Shown: piece by piece, positions 28,075 through 35,833 of the stretch | How positions within the stretch are numbered: the first letter of the stretch is position 1 | How the letters are laid out: each line of letters starts with the position of its first letter | Source of the DNA: CAVSDF01 sp963726715 | GTDB taxonomy: Bacteria; Bacteroidota; Rhodothermia; Rhodothermales; BA12 | DNA: 64,000 nt | Assembly: GCA_963726715.1 (NCBI GenBank) | Contig: CAVSDF010000015.1 | Span: 1 to 64,000, forward strand | Direction of reading: 5' to 3' | Program-made: the position numbers and the translations under genes | Notes under the pieces: generated by a model | Seen by the model: only the letters and a program-made list of their open reading frames with translations | Database searches by the model: none | Told to the model about the DNA's origin: nothing

Positions 28075-28230
28075 GGAAAGTCCCCCTTCCGCGAGTGGAG
28101 CGTTCGCGGACACAGGAGGCGTTGCCATTGAAGAGGCCAACGGGGTTCAAAAAAGCATGGACCGGTCATGGACCGCTAATTTAGCCGAAAACCCTTGTGC
28201 CGCAAGGGTTTATGGCCGGTGATAGCGTCC

Positions 28231-28288
28231 ATGGCATTGAAGAGGTCAGGAGTTCGAATCTCCTTACCTCCACCCGAAAAACGGCCCC
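28231..28288 (+). repeat. Right attachment direct repeat (attR, partial tRNA-Ala)
   Basis: This is a copy of the tRNA-Ala 3' part, from the anticodon loop to the discriminator base and past it. There is no acceptor 5' strand or D arm upstream, so it is not a functional tRNA. The partner is 26211-26269. Confidence 0.8.
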
Positions 28289-28313
28289 GGACGCACCGCG
28301 CCTTCGGGGCCGT
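28281..28313 (+). terminator. Hairpin after the attR copy
   Basis: acggccccg (28281-28289) pairs with cggggccgt (28305-28313), followed by gttgcgttt. It is probably half of the original tRNA-Ala terminator, re-paired after integration. Confidence 0.5.
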
Positions 28314-28465
28314 GTTGCGTTTAATGGGCTGCGGACCGTCGCGCCAAGGGAGGTGCGTCGGCGCAGCGGTGGGCTGCGCGCCAGGACGACTCGAGGTGCG
28401 TGCGAATGGGATGGTTGTGACGACAGGCGTTGGTATCATGGCGCCGTGTCTCGTTGCCCTCTCCG

Positions 28466-29209
28466 ATGCTTTTTTCTGGCTGCCCTGCCCTGCGCCGCGC
28501 CCTGCGCGTCCTCGCCGCCCTCGTGGCCCTCTCTGCCGGGCTCAGCGCTGGCGCAGAGACGGCGGCGGCGCAGACGACCGGGCCTCCGTCGGATTCGGCG
28601 CGCGTGGATTCGCCGGCTGCCGCGGTGGACTCGCTGCTCGCGGCGCTGCTCGCGGCACCCGTCGAGGCCGACGCGGCGCTCACGCTCGACTCGCTGCATA
28701 TGTCGCCGTGGGAGCGGCTCCTCTGGGGGCGGCGCGGAGCGATGCGCCGGACCGGGCTCTTCCCGACGCATCCCGAGCGGCCCGGCGCCGACGTGCGCGC
28801 GCTCGCGCGGCTGCGGCGGCGGATGCTCTTCGCCCACCAGGCGATCGGCCTCGCGAGTGTCGCCTCGATGGCGGTGACAGTCGCCGGCGGCCAGCGGGCG
28901 ATCTCGGGCGGCAGCGCCGACGTGCACCGCGGCTCGATCCCGGTGACGATCGGCCTCTACAGCGCGGGCGCCGCCCTGGCGTTCCTCTCGCCGCCGCGCC
29001 TCGCGGCGACCTCCCGGCGCACGCGCCGCCTCGACTCGATCACCCTCCACCGCTACCTCGCCGTCGCCCACCTCAGCGGCATGATCGCCACGCCGCTGCT
29101 CGCCCCGAGCAACGGACGCTGGTCGCGCCGCCACGTCCACCAGGCCCTCGGGTACGCGACACTCGCGACGTATTCGGCGGCGACGCTCGTGGTCACCCTG
29201 CGCCGCTGA
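28466..29209 (+). CDS. Membrane protein with paired histidines (cytochrome b561-like layout)
   Basis: This protein of about 247 residues has an N-terminal signal or anchor (LRRALRVLAALVALSAGLSA), a Ser/Ala-rich linker, a conserved-looking LDSLHMSPWERLLWGRRGAM and then about four hydrophobic helices. Histidines sit in or at these helices: FAHQAIGLASVASMAVTVAG, LHRYLAVAHLSGMIATPLLA and RRHVHQALGYATLATYSAAT. This spacing is like haem-b-binding membrane proteins, but the family is not recognised with certainty. It begins a run of export and redox genes (YceI, two Rieske proteins), which supports an electron-transfer role. The start is ATG 28466; ATG 28430 is less likely. Confidence 0.6.
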   Translation: MLFSGCPALRRALRVLAALVALSAGLSAGAETAAAQTTGPPSDSARVDSPAAAVDSLLAALLAAPVEADAALTLDSLHMSPWERLLWGRRGAMRRTGLFPTHPERPGADVRALARLRRRMLFAHQAIGLASVASMAVTVAGGQRAISGGSADVHRGSIPVTIGLYSAGAALAFLSPPRLAATSRRTRRLDSITLHRYLAVAHLSGMIATPLLAPSNGRWSRRHVHQALGYATLATYSAATLVVTLRR

Positions 29210-29258
29210 CGGGTAGTCTTTTCGTCTCCCCGCCACGTTTCGCTGTTCTGTTCTGCTC

Positions 29259-29879
29259 ATGATCCACCACCGCCTGCCCTCCCTGCCGCGCCGAGCCGCC
29301 GTCCTCGCCGTGGTGGCCTTCGGCATTGCGCCCGGCGCCGCGCGCGGGCAGTCCGGCACCGCGCCGGTCGCGCGTCCGGCGGTGGCGCTCGCCATCGACA
29401 CGGGCGCGTCGTCGATCGTCTACGACATGCGACATCCGACGCACGCGTGGACGGGCACGAGCCGCGCCGTCTCGGGGCGGCTCTTCGTCGGCGCCGGCGG
29501 CGTGGTGACGGGGGGGGCGGTGAGCGCGCCGGTCGCGTCGTTCGACTCGGGCAACCGCAACCGCGACTCCAACATGATCGAGGTGACGGGCGGCGCGACG
29601 TACCGCGCGATCACGTTTCAGGCCGTCCGCGTGACGCCGCTCGCCGCGCCGACCGCCGACGCGACCGCGACCGTCGAGGGGGTGCTGACCTTCCACGGCG
29701 TCCGGCAGGCCGTGCGCGTGCCGGTACGCGTCGAGGCCGCCCCAGGCGGCGGGGTGCGCGTGCGCGGGGCGTTTGCCGTCACGATGACGCAGTTCGGCAT
29801 CGAGGCGCCACGCCTGCTCGGCATCCGCACCGACGACCGGATCGGCCTCACGCTCGACCTCGTCGCCCGCACGCCCTGA
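29259..29879 (+). CDS. YceI-family periplasmic protein
   Basis: This 206-residue exported protein has a signal peptide (RRAAVLAVVAFGIAPGAARG). The YceI lipocalin-like barrel follows: SSIVYDMRHPTHAWTGTSRA near residue 50, PVASFDSGNRNRDSNMIEVT, ATVEGVLTFHGVRQAVRVPV and FAVTMTQFGIEAPRLLGIRT. YceI proteins bind long lipids such as polyisoprenoids and often accompany cytochrome b561-type proteins, as the gene upstream may be. The spacing of 49 bases suggests one operon. The start ATG 29259 opens the signal peptide. Confidence 0.87.
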   Translation: MIHHRLPSLPRRAAVLAVVAFGIAPGAARGQSGTAPVARPAVALAIDTGASSIVYDMRHPTHAWTGTSRAVSGRLFVGAGGVVTGGAVSAPVASFDSGNRNRDSNMIEVTGGATYRAITFQAVRVTPLAAPTADATATVEGVLTFHGVRQAVRVPVRVEAAPGGGVRVRGAFAVTMTQFGIEAPRLLGIRTDDRIGLTLDLVARTP

Positions 29880-29960
29880 CCGCCGCCGGTCCGCCTCAGA
29901 GGCCCGCCCCACAAGAGTTCCGTCCCCCGTCCACGCCTCCTCCTGTCCACCGCCGACGCC

Positions 29961-30434
29961 ATGTCCGATCCTTCGACCGAATCCCGCCGCCACTTCCTCA
30001 AAGGCTCGTGCCAGATCGGGATGCTCCTCGCCATCGGCGCGCCGCTTGCGACGGCCCTCGCGGCCTGCGACAGCGCCGACACCGGTGGCGCGACGCCGAC
30101 GCCGTCGGAGGGCGTCACGATCACCGCGACGACGGTCACGCTCGACCTGGCGAAGTCCGGCGCCGCGCCGCTCGCGAGCGCCGGGGGCTTCCTCTACCTC
30201 GCCGCCGCGCGGACGGTGCTCGTGAACGTCGACGGCACCGTCAAGGCGTTCTCGAGCGAGTGCCCGCACGAGGGCAACCCGGTCAGCCGCTTCGAGAGCG
30301 GCGCGCTCGTCTGCCCGACGCACGGCTCGCGCTTCGACACGAGCGGCGCGGTGCTGACCCCGCCCGCGCGGCGCGGCCTGACCGCCTTCGCCGTCGCGCG
30401 CAGCGGCGCCATCGTCACCGTCACCCGCGCCTGA
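29961..30434 (+). CDS. Rieske 2Fe-2S protein with Tat signal
   Basis: This 157-residue exported iron-sulfur protein has the N-terminus SESRRHFLKGSCQIGMLLAI-like (a twin-arginine signal RRHFLK) followed by ATALAACDSAD, where a Cys may be lipidated. The Rieske cluster ligands are in ECPHEGNPVSRF (Cys, His) and LVCPTHGSRFDTSGAV (Cys, His). It probably carries electrons outside the cytoplasmic membrane. The next Rieske gene starts three bases after the stop, so the two are translated together. Confidence 0.88.
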   Translation: MSDPSTESRRHFLKGSCQIGMLLAIGAPLATALAACDSADTGGATPTPSEGVTITATTVTLDLAKSGAAPLASAGGFLYLAAARTVLVNVDGTVKAFSSECPHEGNPVSRFESGALVCPTHGSRFDTSGAVLTPPARRGLTAFAVARSGAIVTVTRA

Positions 30435-30437
30435 CCG

Positions 30438-31223
30438 ATGCCCGACACCCCCGCCCCCTCTCGCCCGGGCCTCCCGGACGTCGCCGCCCCGAACCCCGCG
30501 ATGACGCGCCGCGCGGCCCTCGCGGCGACGGCCCTCTGCGCCGCGTGCGCGGCGGCGCCGCTGCGCGCGCTCGCGGCCCTCGCCCCGGCCCCGGTGGCCG
30601 GGCGCGTGCTGCTGCGCTACGCCACCTATCCGAAGCTCGCGCAGACGGGCGGCTCGGTCGTCGTGACCGTGCAGACGGCGAACGGGCCGGAGACGGTCGT
30701 CGTCACGCGCGCGACGGCGATCCGAGCGACGTGCGTCTCGGCGATCTGCACGCACGAGGGCTGCGTCGTCGAGCCGTACGACGCGGCGACGGCGCGCATC
30801 GTCTGCCGCTGCCACGACTCGCGCTTCGACGTCGACGGGCGCCGCCTCTCCGGTCCGGCCCGCGATCCGCTCGCGCCCTTCCCCGCGACGATCGACCCCG
30901 ACGGCATCGCCATCGACATCGCCGGCTCGGTCGCCGCGGCACGTCCGGACGCGCCCCCGCTCGCCTCGCTCGACGCCGCGACGCCCGATCCGTCGCGCGG
31001 CGCCGTGCGCCTCGCCTACTCGCTCGCTGCCGCCTCGCCCGTGCGCCTCAGCATCGTCGACGCGCTCGGGCGCGAAGTCGCCTGCCTCGTCGATGCCGCC
31101 TTGCCGCCCGGCGCGCACGCGGCGACGTGGGACGACCCCGACGCCGCGCCGGGTCTCTACGCCGCCCGCCTGGTCCTCGGCGGTACCCTCGCCGCCACCC
31201 GTACGCTCACCCGCGTGCGCTGA
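30438..31223 (+). CDS. Rieske 2Fe-2S protein with C-terminal T9SS-type sorting domain
   Basis: This 261-residue protein opens with an Ala-rich signal (MTRRAALAATALCAACAAAP). The Rieske domain has both ligand pairs: ICTHEGCVVEPYDAATARIV (Cys, His) and CRCHDSRFDVDGRRLSGPAR (Cys, His). The last 75 residues are a FlgD-like Ig fold of the type IX sorting class: VRLSIVDALGREVACLVDAA, then PGAHAATWDDPDAAPGLYAA and RTLTRVR. A Rieske protein with such a tail should be sent across the outer membrane or to the surface. The start is ATG 30438. Confidence 0.85.
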   Translation: MPDTPAPSRPGLPDVAAPNPAMTRRAALAATALCAACAAAPLRALAALAPAPVAGRVLLRYATYPKLAQTGGSVVVTVQTANGPETVVVTRATAIRATCVSAICTHEGCVVEPYDAATARIVCRCHDSRFDVDGRRLSGPARDPLAPFPATIDPDGIAIDIAGSVAAARPDAPPLASLDAATPDPSRGAVRLAYSLAAASPVRLSIVDALGREVACLVDAALPPGAHAATWDDPDAAPGLYAARLVLGGTLAATRTLTRVR

Positions 31224-31322
31224 GGGCGTCCGGAGCGCCGCCGGGCGCGGCGCCCGAACGCACATCGGCCCGCCGCCCGGTGAGGAGCGGCGGGCCGAGT
31301 CAGACCACCGAGCGCGAGGCGA

Positions 31323-34300
31323 TCAGTTGCCGCCGCCGCCCATCATGATGATGCGCTCGCCGCGACCCCCGCCGCCGGGGAGGCCGGGCGCGGGCACGTT
31401 GCGACCGTTGAAGCGGCTGATCCGGTACGAGAGCGTCAGCATCGCGTAGCGGCCGAGCGACTGCGCGTTGCTCGTCTCCACGTACTGGCCCGTCGTCGTG
31501 CGGTTGAGGTCGGTGTTGCGGTTGAGGATGTCGTTGATCGAGAGGCGCACCTCGGCGGCCTTCGCCTTCATGAAGCTGTACCCGAGGCCCGCATTCCAGA
31601 CGGTCGTCGAGGGCGTGTTCGTGCCCCCGAGGCCGCCGGTCTGGTTGCCGGTGTAGAACGACGCGTTGACGTCGCTCGTGAAGACGAGGCCGTTCTTCGG
31701 GCGCGCCGTCACCTTCGCCGAGGCGCGGTGGCGGGCGTAGTTCTGGTCGCGCGCGGCGAGGGCCGTGTTGGTGACGTTGGTCAGGCCGACGCCGTAGGAG
31801 AGGTTGAAGTCGAGGCGCGGCGAGACGTTGCTGGTGACCGAGACGCGCGGGTCGAAGGTGAGGGCGTCGGCGCGGTTCTCGGAGCCGTTGACGAGGCCCG
31901 GCGTGCGCGCGAGGTTGGCGCCGAGCGTCAGGTTGACGTTGCTGCGGAGAAGGCCGAGCGGGCGCCCGGCGGTCAGGAATCCGCGAAGCGCCCAGTAGCC
32001 GTCGAGGTTCACCGGGCGCGAGAGCTGCGAGCCGGAGCCGAGGGCGACGCCGGGCGCGAGGAGTGTGTCGCGGCGGATGACGCGGGTGTCGGTCGTCACG
32101 TAGTCGTCGGTGCGGGTGAGGCTGAGGAATCCGGCGAAGACCTGCGTGCCCTGGCTGCGCACCGCGCGCCCGTTCAGGCGCAGCGACTGGCTCGACGACG
32201 GACGAAGCTGCGTGTTGCCGGTCGTCACGAGGAGCGGGTTCGAGTCGTCGTACGTGTCGCGCAGCTGCGTCGCCGAGGGGACGTCGGTGGAGGCGCGGAC
32301 GTTCACGTCGAGGCTGGCCGTGCGCGAGGGCTGGTAGCGCAGCGAGGCGTTCGGAAGGATGGACCCGAAGCTGCGGTCGACGCCGAAGGCGCGGCCGCCC
32401 GTCTGCGTCACGTCGAGGCGCTGCGACTGCCCGTCGAGGCCGAGTGTGGCGGTCACCTTGTCCTTGCGGTACTGCACGCTCAGGCCGCCGCGCTGCGTGA
32501 GAACGCTGCGCTCCAGGCGGCTCGTGAAGGACGGATCGGGCGTCGTGAACTGCTGCGTGACGATGTCGGCGAGCGTGGCGTCCTGGTCGGCGGCGCTGAG
32601 GCCGTACGAGGGCGCGTAGCTGGCCTGCAACTGCGCGAAGCGGCCGAGTGGCTCGGTGTAGGCGAGGTTGGCCGAGAGCGTCCGGCTCCACGAGTCGGTG
32701 TCGGTCTTTCGGCGGTAATCGGACGTCGAGTCGGGGGTCGTGCTGCCTGCCTCGAAGAAGAGGTTGTCGGCGTCCTGCTCGGCGTCGCCGCGCCCGCCGT
32801 CGGCGCTCAGGCCGATGGTGGCCGAGACGCTGCGCCCGCGCTTCGGCAGGCGGTGGCGGAGCAGCACGTTGGCGTTCGACGTGAAGCGGAGGTCGTTGGA
32901 GTTGTAGGTGCTCGTCGTCTGCGTGCGGCCCGACGTGGCGCCGCCGAGAGCGGCGAGGGCGGCGGTGGTGCTGTTGGCGTCGCTCGTCTGGACGCTCACG
33001 CGCGGCGTGAAGGTGACCTCGGTGCGGGCGCCGAGCGGGCGCTCGATGCGGGCGTTGAGGCGGTGGTTGTAGCCGGTCGAGCCGGCCTGGCGGTCTTCGG
33101 TGTAGCGCGCGCCCTCGGGCACGAGGTAATCGCGCGAGGCGTTCGCGTCGGTATTGTTGACGCTGCGGTTGACGAAGTAGCCGCCGCTCACGCGCGTCTT
33201 GCCGAGCGTGTTCGACAGGTTGAGCCCGAGCGAGCCGACGGCGTTGATGCCGCCGCGGTCGCCGATGAAGGCGTCGCCGATGCTGCCGCCAAATCCCCCG
33301 AGGCCGCCGCCACCGCCTCCCCCGCCGCCACCACGGACGATGGTGACGTTGCCGCCACCGCCGGCGCCGCCGCGTCCGCGCCCGCCGCCGCCCGCGGCGC
33401 CGATGAGGTCTTCGAACGAGAAGTTCTGCTGGTTGACGTTGTTGAGCAGGCCGACGACCGAGAGGCGGCGGTCGCCGTTGAAGTCGTTGAGCGACACGGA
33501 GGCGTTGTAGCGCGCCTGCGGATCGCCGATGGCGTCCGATCCAGCGGAGCCGCTGAAGCGTCCGAACTGCCCCTTCTGGCGCCCGGCGCGCGTGATGAGG
33601 TTGAGCGTGCGCTCGCGGTTGCCGTCGTCGAAGCCGGTGAAGCGCGACTGGTCGCTCTGCCGGTCGAACATCTGCACCTCCTGCACCACGTCGGCGGGGA
33701 GGTTGCGGAGGGCGGCCGTCGGGTCGTCGCCGAAGAATTCGCGCCCGTCGAGGAGCACGCGCCGGACGCGCTCGCCCTGCGCCGTCACCTGCCCGTTCTC
33801 GATGGTCACGCCGGGGATCTTGCCGACGAGGTCCTCGGCGGTGGCATCGCGCCCGACGCGGAAGGCGTCGGCGTTGAAGGCCGTCGTGTCGCCGCGGACG
33901 ATGGCGCGCGCCTGCCGCCCCTGCACGGTGATGCCCGCGAGTTCGACCTCGCTCGGCTGAAGCTCGATCGTGCCGATGGAGACGAGGAGACCGCCGCCCG
34001 GCGGCAGCATGGCCGCCTCCGGCACCGGCATCGGCAGGTCGCGCACGATGGTCGTGTAGCCGATCGACGAGACGCGCAGGCGCCACCGCCCGGCGGTGAG
34101 CGGCAGGCGGAAGACACCGGCCGAGTCGGTGACGACGCCGGTGATGGTGCTGTCGGGCGCGAGGTGGAGCGCGGCGACGTTGATGCCCGCGAGCGGCTGC
34201 TTGTCGGACCCGTCGACGATGGTGCCGCCGATGAAGAAGCCGGTCGCGCCGGGCACGCGCGTCATGCTCATCTGCGCCCGCGCCCCCTCCGGACGCTGCC

Positions 34301-34451
34301 CTTCGGGACGTTGCCCGGCGGGTCGGTCGCCAGCAGGGCGCTGGCCGCGCGGACGTTCGGCGGGCGGCGTCGTCTGCGCGTGCGCGAGCGGCACGGCGGT
34401 GGCGAAGAGAAGGGCGGCGCTGAGACAGCGCAGGCGGACGCGAGGCAGCAT
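31323..34451 (-). CDS. TonB-dependent-receptor-like outer-membrane beta-barrel protein
   Basis: This 1042-residue protein has a signal peptide (LRCLSAALLFATAVPLAHAQ), a low-complexity RPxGQRP repeat of about 35 residues, then a carboxypeptidase-regulatory-like domain (FFIGGTIVDGSDKQPLAGIN, VSSIGYTTIVRDLP). The plug-like part reads VGRDATAEDLVGKIPGVTIE and RVRRVLLDGREFFGDDPTAA, as in the OMP-barrel-3 class of SusC/RagA-like receptors. A long poly-Gly stretch lies around residues 385-430 (GGGGRGRGGAGGGGNVTIVR), and the C-terminus ends in GGGGRGERIIMMGGGGN. The substrate is unknown. The frame is intact. No SusD partner is adjacent. The start is ATG 34451. Confidence 0.82.
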   Translation of the reverse strand: MLPRVRLRCLSAALLFATAVPLAHAQTTPPAERPRGQRPAGDRPAGQRPEGQRPEGARAQMSMTRVPGATGFFIGGTIVDGSDKQPLAGINVAALHLAPDSTITGVVTDSAGVFRLPLTAGRWRLRVSSIGYTTIVRDLPMPVPEAAMLPPGGGLLVSIGTIELQPSEVELAGITVQGRQARAIVRGDTTAFNADAFRVGRDATAEDLVGKIPGVTIENGQVTAQGERVRRVLLDGREFFGDDPTAALRNLPADVVQEVQMFDRQSDQSRFTGFDDGNRERTLNLITRAGRQKGQFGRFSGSAGSDAIGDPQARYNASVSLNDFNGDRRLSVVGLLNNVNQQNFSFEDLIGAAGGGGRGRGGAGGGGNVTIVRGGGGGGGGGGLGGFGGSIGDAFIGDRGGINAVGSLGLNLSNTLGKTRVSGGYFVNRSVNNTDANASRDYLVPEGARYTEDRQAGSTGYNHRLNARIERPLGARTEVTFTPRVSVQTSDANSTTAALAALGGATSGRTQTTSTYNSNDLRFTSNANVLLRHRLPKRGRSVSATIGLSADGGRGDAEQDADNLFFEAGSTTPDSTSDYRRKTDTDSWSRTLSANLAYTEPLGRFAQLQASYAPSYGLSAADQDATLADIVTQQFTTPDPSFTSRLERSVLTQRGGLSVQYRKDKVTATLGLDGQSQRLDVTQTGGRAFGVDRSFGSILPNASLRYQPSRTASLDVNVRASTDVPSATQLRDTYDDSNPLLVTTGNTQLRPSSSQSLRLNGRAVRSQGTQVFAGFLSLTRTDDYVTTDTRVIRRDTLLAPGVALGSGSQLSRPVNLDGYWALRGFLTAGRPLGLLRSNVNLTLGANLARTPGLVNGSENRADALTFDPRVSVTSNVSPRLDFNLSYGVGLTNVTNTALAARDQNYARHRASAKVTARPKNGLVFTSDVNASFYTGNQTGGLGGTNTPSTTVWNAGLGYSFMKAKAAEVRLSINDILNRNTDLNRTTTGQYVETSNAQSLGRYAMLTLSYRISRFNGRNVPAPGLPGGGGRGERIIMMGGGGN

Positions 34452-34674
34452 CGGCGGTTGGAGCGAGGAAAGGGAAGTCAGCGCGGCGAACGGCCCGAAC
34501 CGGCCCTCGCGTACCCACCCCGACACAGCTTCGTTGCGAATGGTTGACACCGCGCCGCCAAGCGGCCAAATAATCGCACGCGTGCCCGTCCGCATCGGTG
34601 GCACGCGGGGACGCGTCCGCCCGTGGTAGGCGGGACCGGGCGAAAATGCCCGTACCCTGACCCGTATCCCAGGG

Positions 34675-34821
34675 CTGGCGCACGCCACGTTTTACTGGAT
34701 CTAGATGGGTCAGACTATCTGGCGACGCGAGGCGCCCACCCACGTTTCCAGCGCGCTGAGGCGTCTCGCTTCCGGACCCATCCAGAGGTATCACGCGCCA
34801 GATTTAGCGTGCGCCCGCCCT
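34675..34821. mobile_element. Candidate inverted-repeat miniature element (~147 bp)
   Basis: The left arm contains agggctggcgcacgc and gatgggtc, and the right arm holds the complements gcgtgcgcccgccct and gacccatc in the mirrored order. The arms enclose about 65 bases with no ORF. It lies upstream of the integrase remnant in the 34452-35008 gap. The arms match only imperfectly, so old IS or MITE ends are the best reading. Confidence 0.4.
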
Positions 34822-34845
34822 GATCCGTACCCGTTAAACCCGAAG

Positions 34846-34880
34846 CGCCCCGAATCAGCCGTAACAGGTGATCCGGGGCG
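34846..34880. terminator. Strong hairpin upstream of the integrase remnant
   Basis: cgccccgaatca pairs with tgatccggggcg with one bulge, loop gccgtaacagg, followed by tcttctgt. It may be a terminator or part of an old attachment site. The rest of 34452-35008 shows no gene. Confidence 0.45.
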
Positions 34881-35008
34881 TCTTCTGTGCCAGAGACTGG
34901 ACTGCCCGCTCACTGCCCTGCGGCGCCCGCCCACTGCCCAATCTGGCCTCAATGAGCTGAAATGGCCCCTTTTTCGAACCTCGGCCTTGGCAGGGAGGTG
35001 GCTCGCGG

Positions 35009-35413
35009 GTGTACCGCATGGGGAAGAACGCCGAGCAAGTCAGCTTGCCGCTCGTGTCGCCGGCCGCCGAGATTCTGGCCCGATACAACACGCGACGAGG
35101 CACTCATGAGCGGGTATTCCCTCTTGCGGATGGCATGCCGCTAACGGCGCCGGTTGAGCGGGTGGAGACGCTTGACGAGTGCAACACGATGCTCAACAAG
35201 AGCCTCGACGTGCTTGCAAAGCTCGCCAGGATCGAGAAGAAGGTCCGCTTCCACAGCGCCCGCCACTCGTTCGCCGACCTCGCCCGGCGAAAGGGATGGT
35301 CCGTCACGGACATCCAGTATGCGCTTCGCCACTCAAACCCGGCCATCACCGCACGCTACCTCGCCAGCCTCGATGAGGAACGGCTTGACGAACGGATGAG
35401 GATCTTGTTTTAA
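35009..35413 (+). pseudogene. Tyrosine recombinase (phage integrase), C-terminal catalytic fragment
   Basis: The 134-residue frame keeps the second half of the catalytic domain: YRMGKNAEQVSLPLVSPAAE, then the HxxR box in VRFHSARHSFADLARRKGWS, the second His in QYALRHSNPAITARYL and the nucleophile Tyr in TARYLAS. The SAM-like N-terminal domain and the first catalytic Arg are absent upstream, and the start (GTG 35009) is only where the open frame begins. It is thus a 5'-truncated integrase, probably inactive. A second, more decayed copy of the same tail lies at 43503-43685, on the far side of the efflux operon. Confidence 0.82.
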
Positions 35414-35833
35414 AGTTGTAGACCCATTGCTTCTCCACCAGACCTTGGGCCAACGAACCAATGAGTTGCCCAACCCTGCTGCGGTCTGCCTCGGATTGTA
35501 CATCGCCGACTTCTTTGATCCCGTTTCTCAGCTGAGACGCATCGATTTGGTCTGACTTTATCGGCGCACATTGCCTAAGGATCGTCCGGGACGTCTTCCT
35601 TGCCTGAACTGGCTTCCGGTGCGGCATCACTGAGCTGCTCGGGGCTTTGACGTGCTCGGGCTTTTGACCTGCTCGGGCTTTGGTGCAGCGCTACGTGGAG
35701 CCATTTACGCCAACCAATCCGTGTCCGTCTTCGAACGCTGCTGTCCGCTTTCGGACAGCCTCGAAGCTCAGATATGGCCTTCTGGGTGTCAGGGGAAGGT
35801 TTCGTGGGGTGGCCGTGCGGGCTGGCACGGTTG
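35414..35833. other. Gene-free, lower-GC gap with short tandem repeat
   Basis: Between the integrase tail and the efflux operon GC falls visibly in 35410-35580. Near 35636-35690 a unit of about 17-18 bases (tgctcgggctttgac-like) occurs three times in a row with small changes. A 94-codon open frame on the minus strand (35346-35630) has no recognisable family and overlaps the integrase tail. I do not call it a gene. The operon promoter should lie here, but I cannot place it. Confidence 0.4.

Larger units (their letters stand above)
26211..28288. mobile_element. ~2-kb integrated element at the tRNA-Ala 3' end
   Basis: Bases 26211-26255 (from atggcattga to the end of the tRNA and beyond) are repeated without mismatch at 28231-28275, and the match continues with one gapped C through cgaaaaacggcccc. 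The right copy lacks the acceptor and D arm, so it is not a functional tRNA. This is the hallmark of site-specific integration into a tRNA 3' end. Inside lie one ATPase/nuclease-like gene and no integrase. The words catggaccgggcatggac (26361 on) and catggaccggtcatggac (28156 on) near the two ends may be recombinase arm sites. The element is therefore either dependent on an integrase elsewhere or a deletion remnant. Confidence 0.8.

Noticed and set aside
28231..28275. A second tRNA-Ala gene
   Set aside because: Only the part from the anticodon loop to the 3' end is present. The upstream bases do not form a D arm or 5' acceptor strand.
34675..34880. An integron attC site before the recombinase remnant
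   Set aside because: The recombinase ending lacks the integron-integrase extra motif as far as visible, there are no repeated cassettes, and the arms do not show the R/L box pattern.
35346..35630. A 94-codon minus-strand ORF between integrase tail and efflux operon
   Set aside because: It overlaps the integrase tail antisense, has no family words and no clear start signal.
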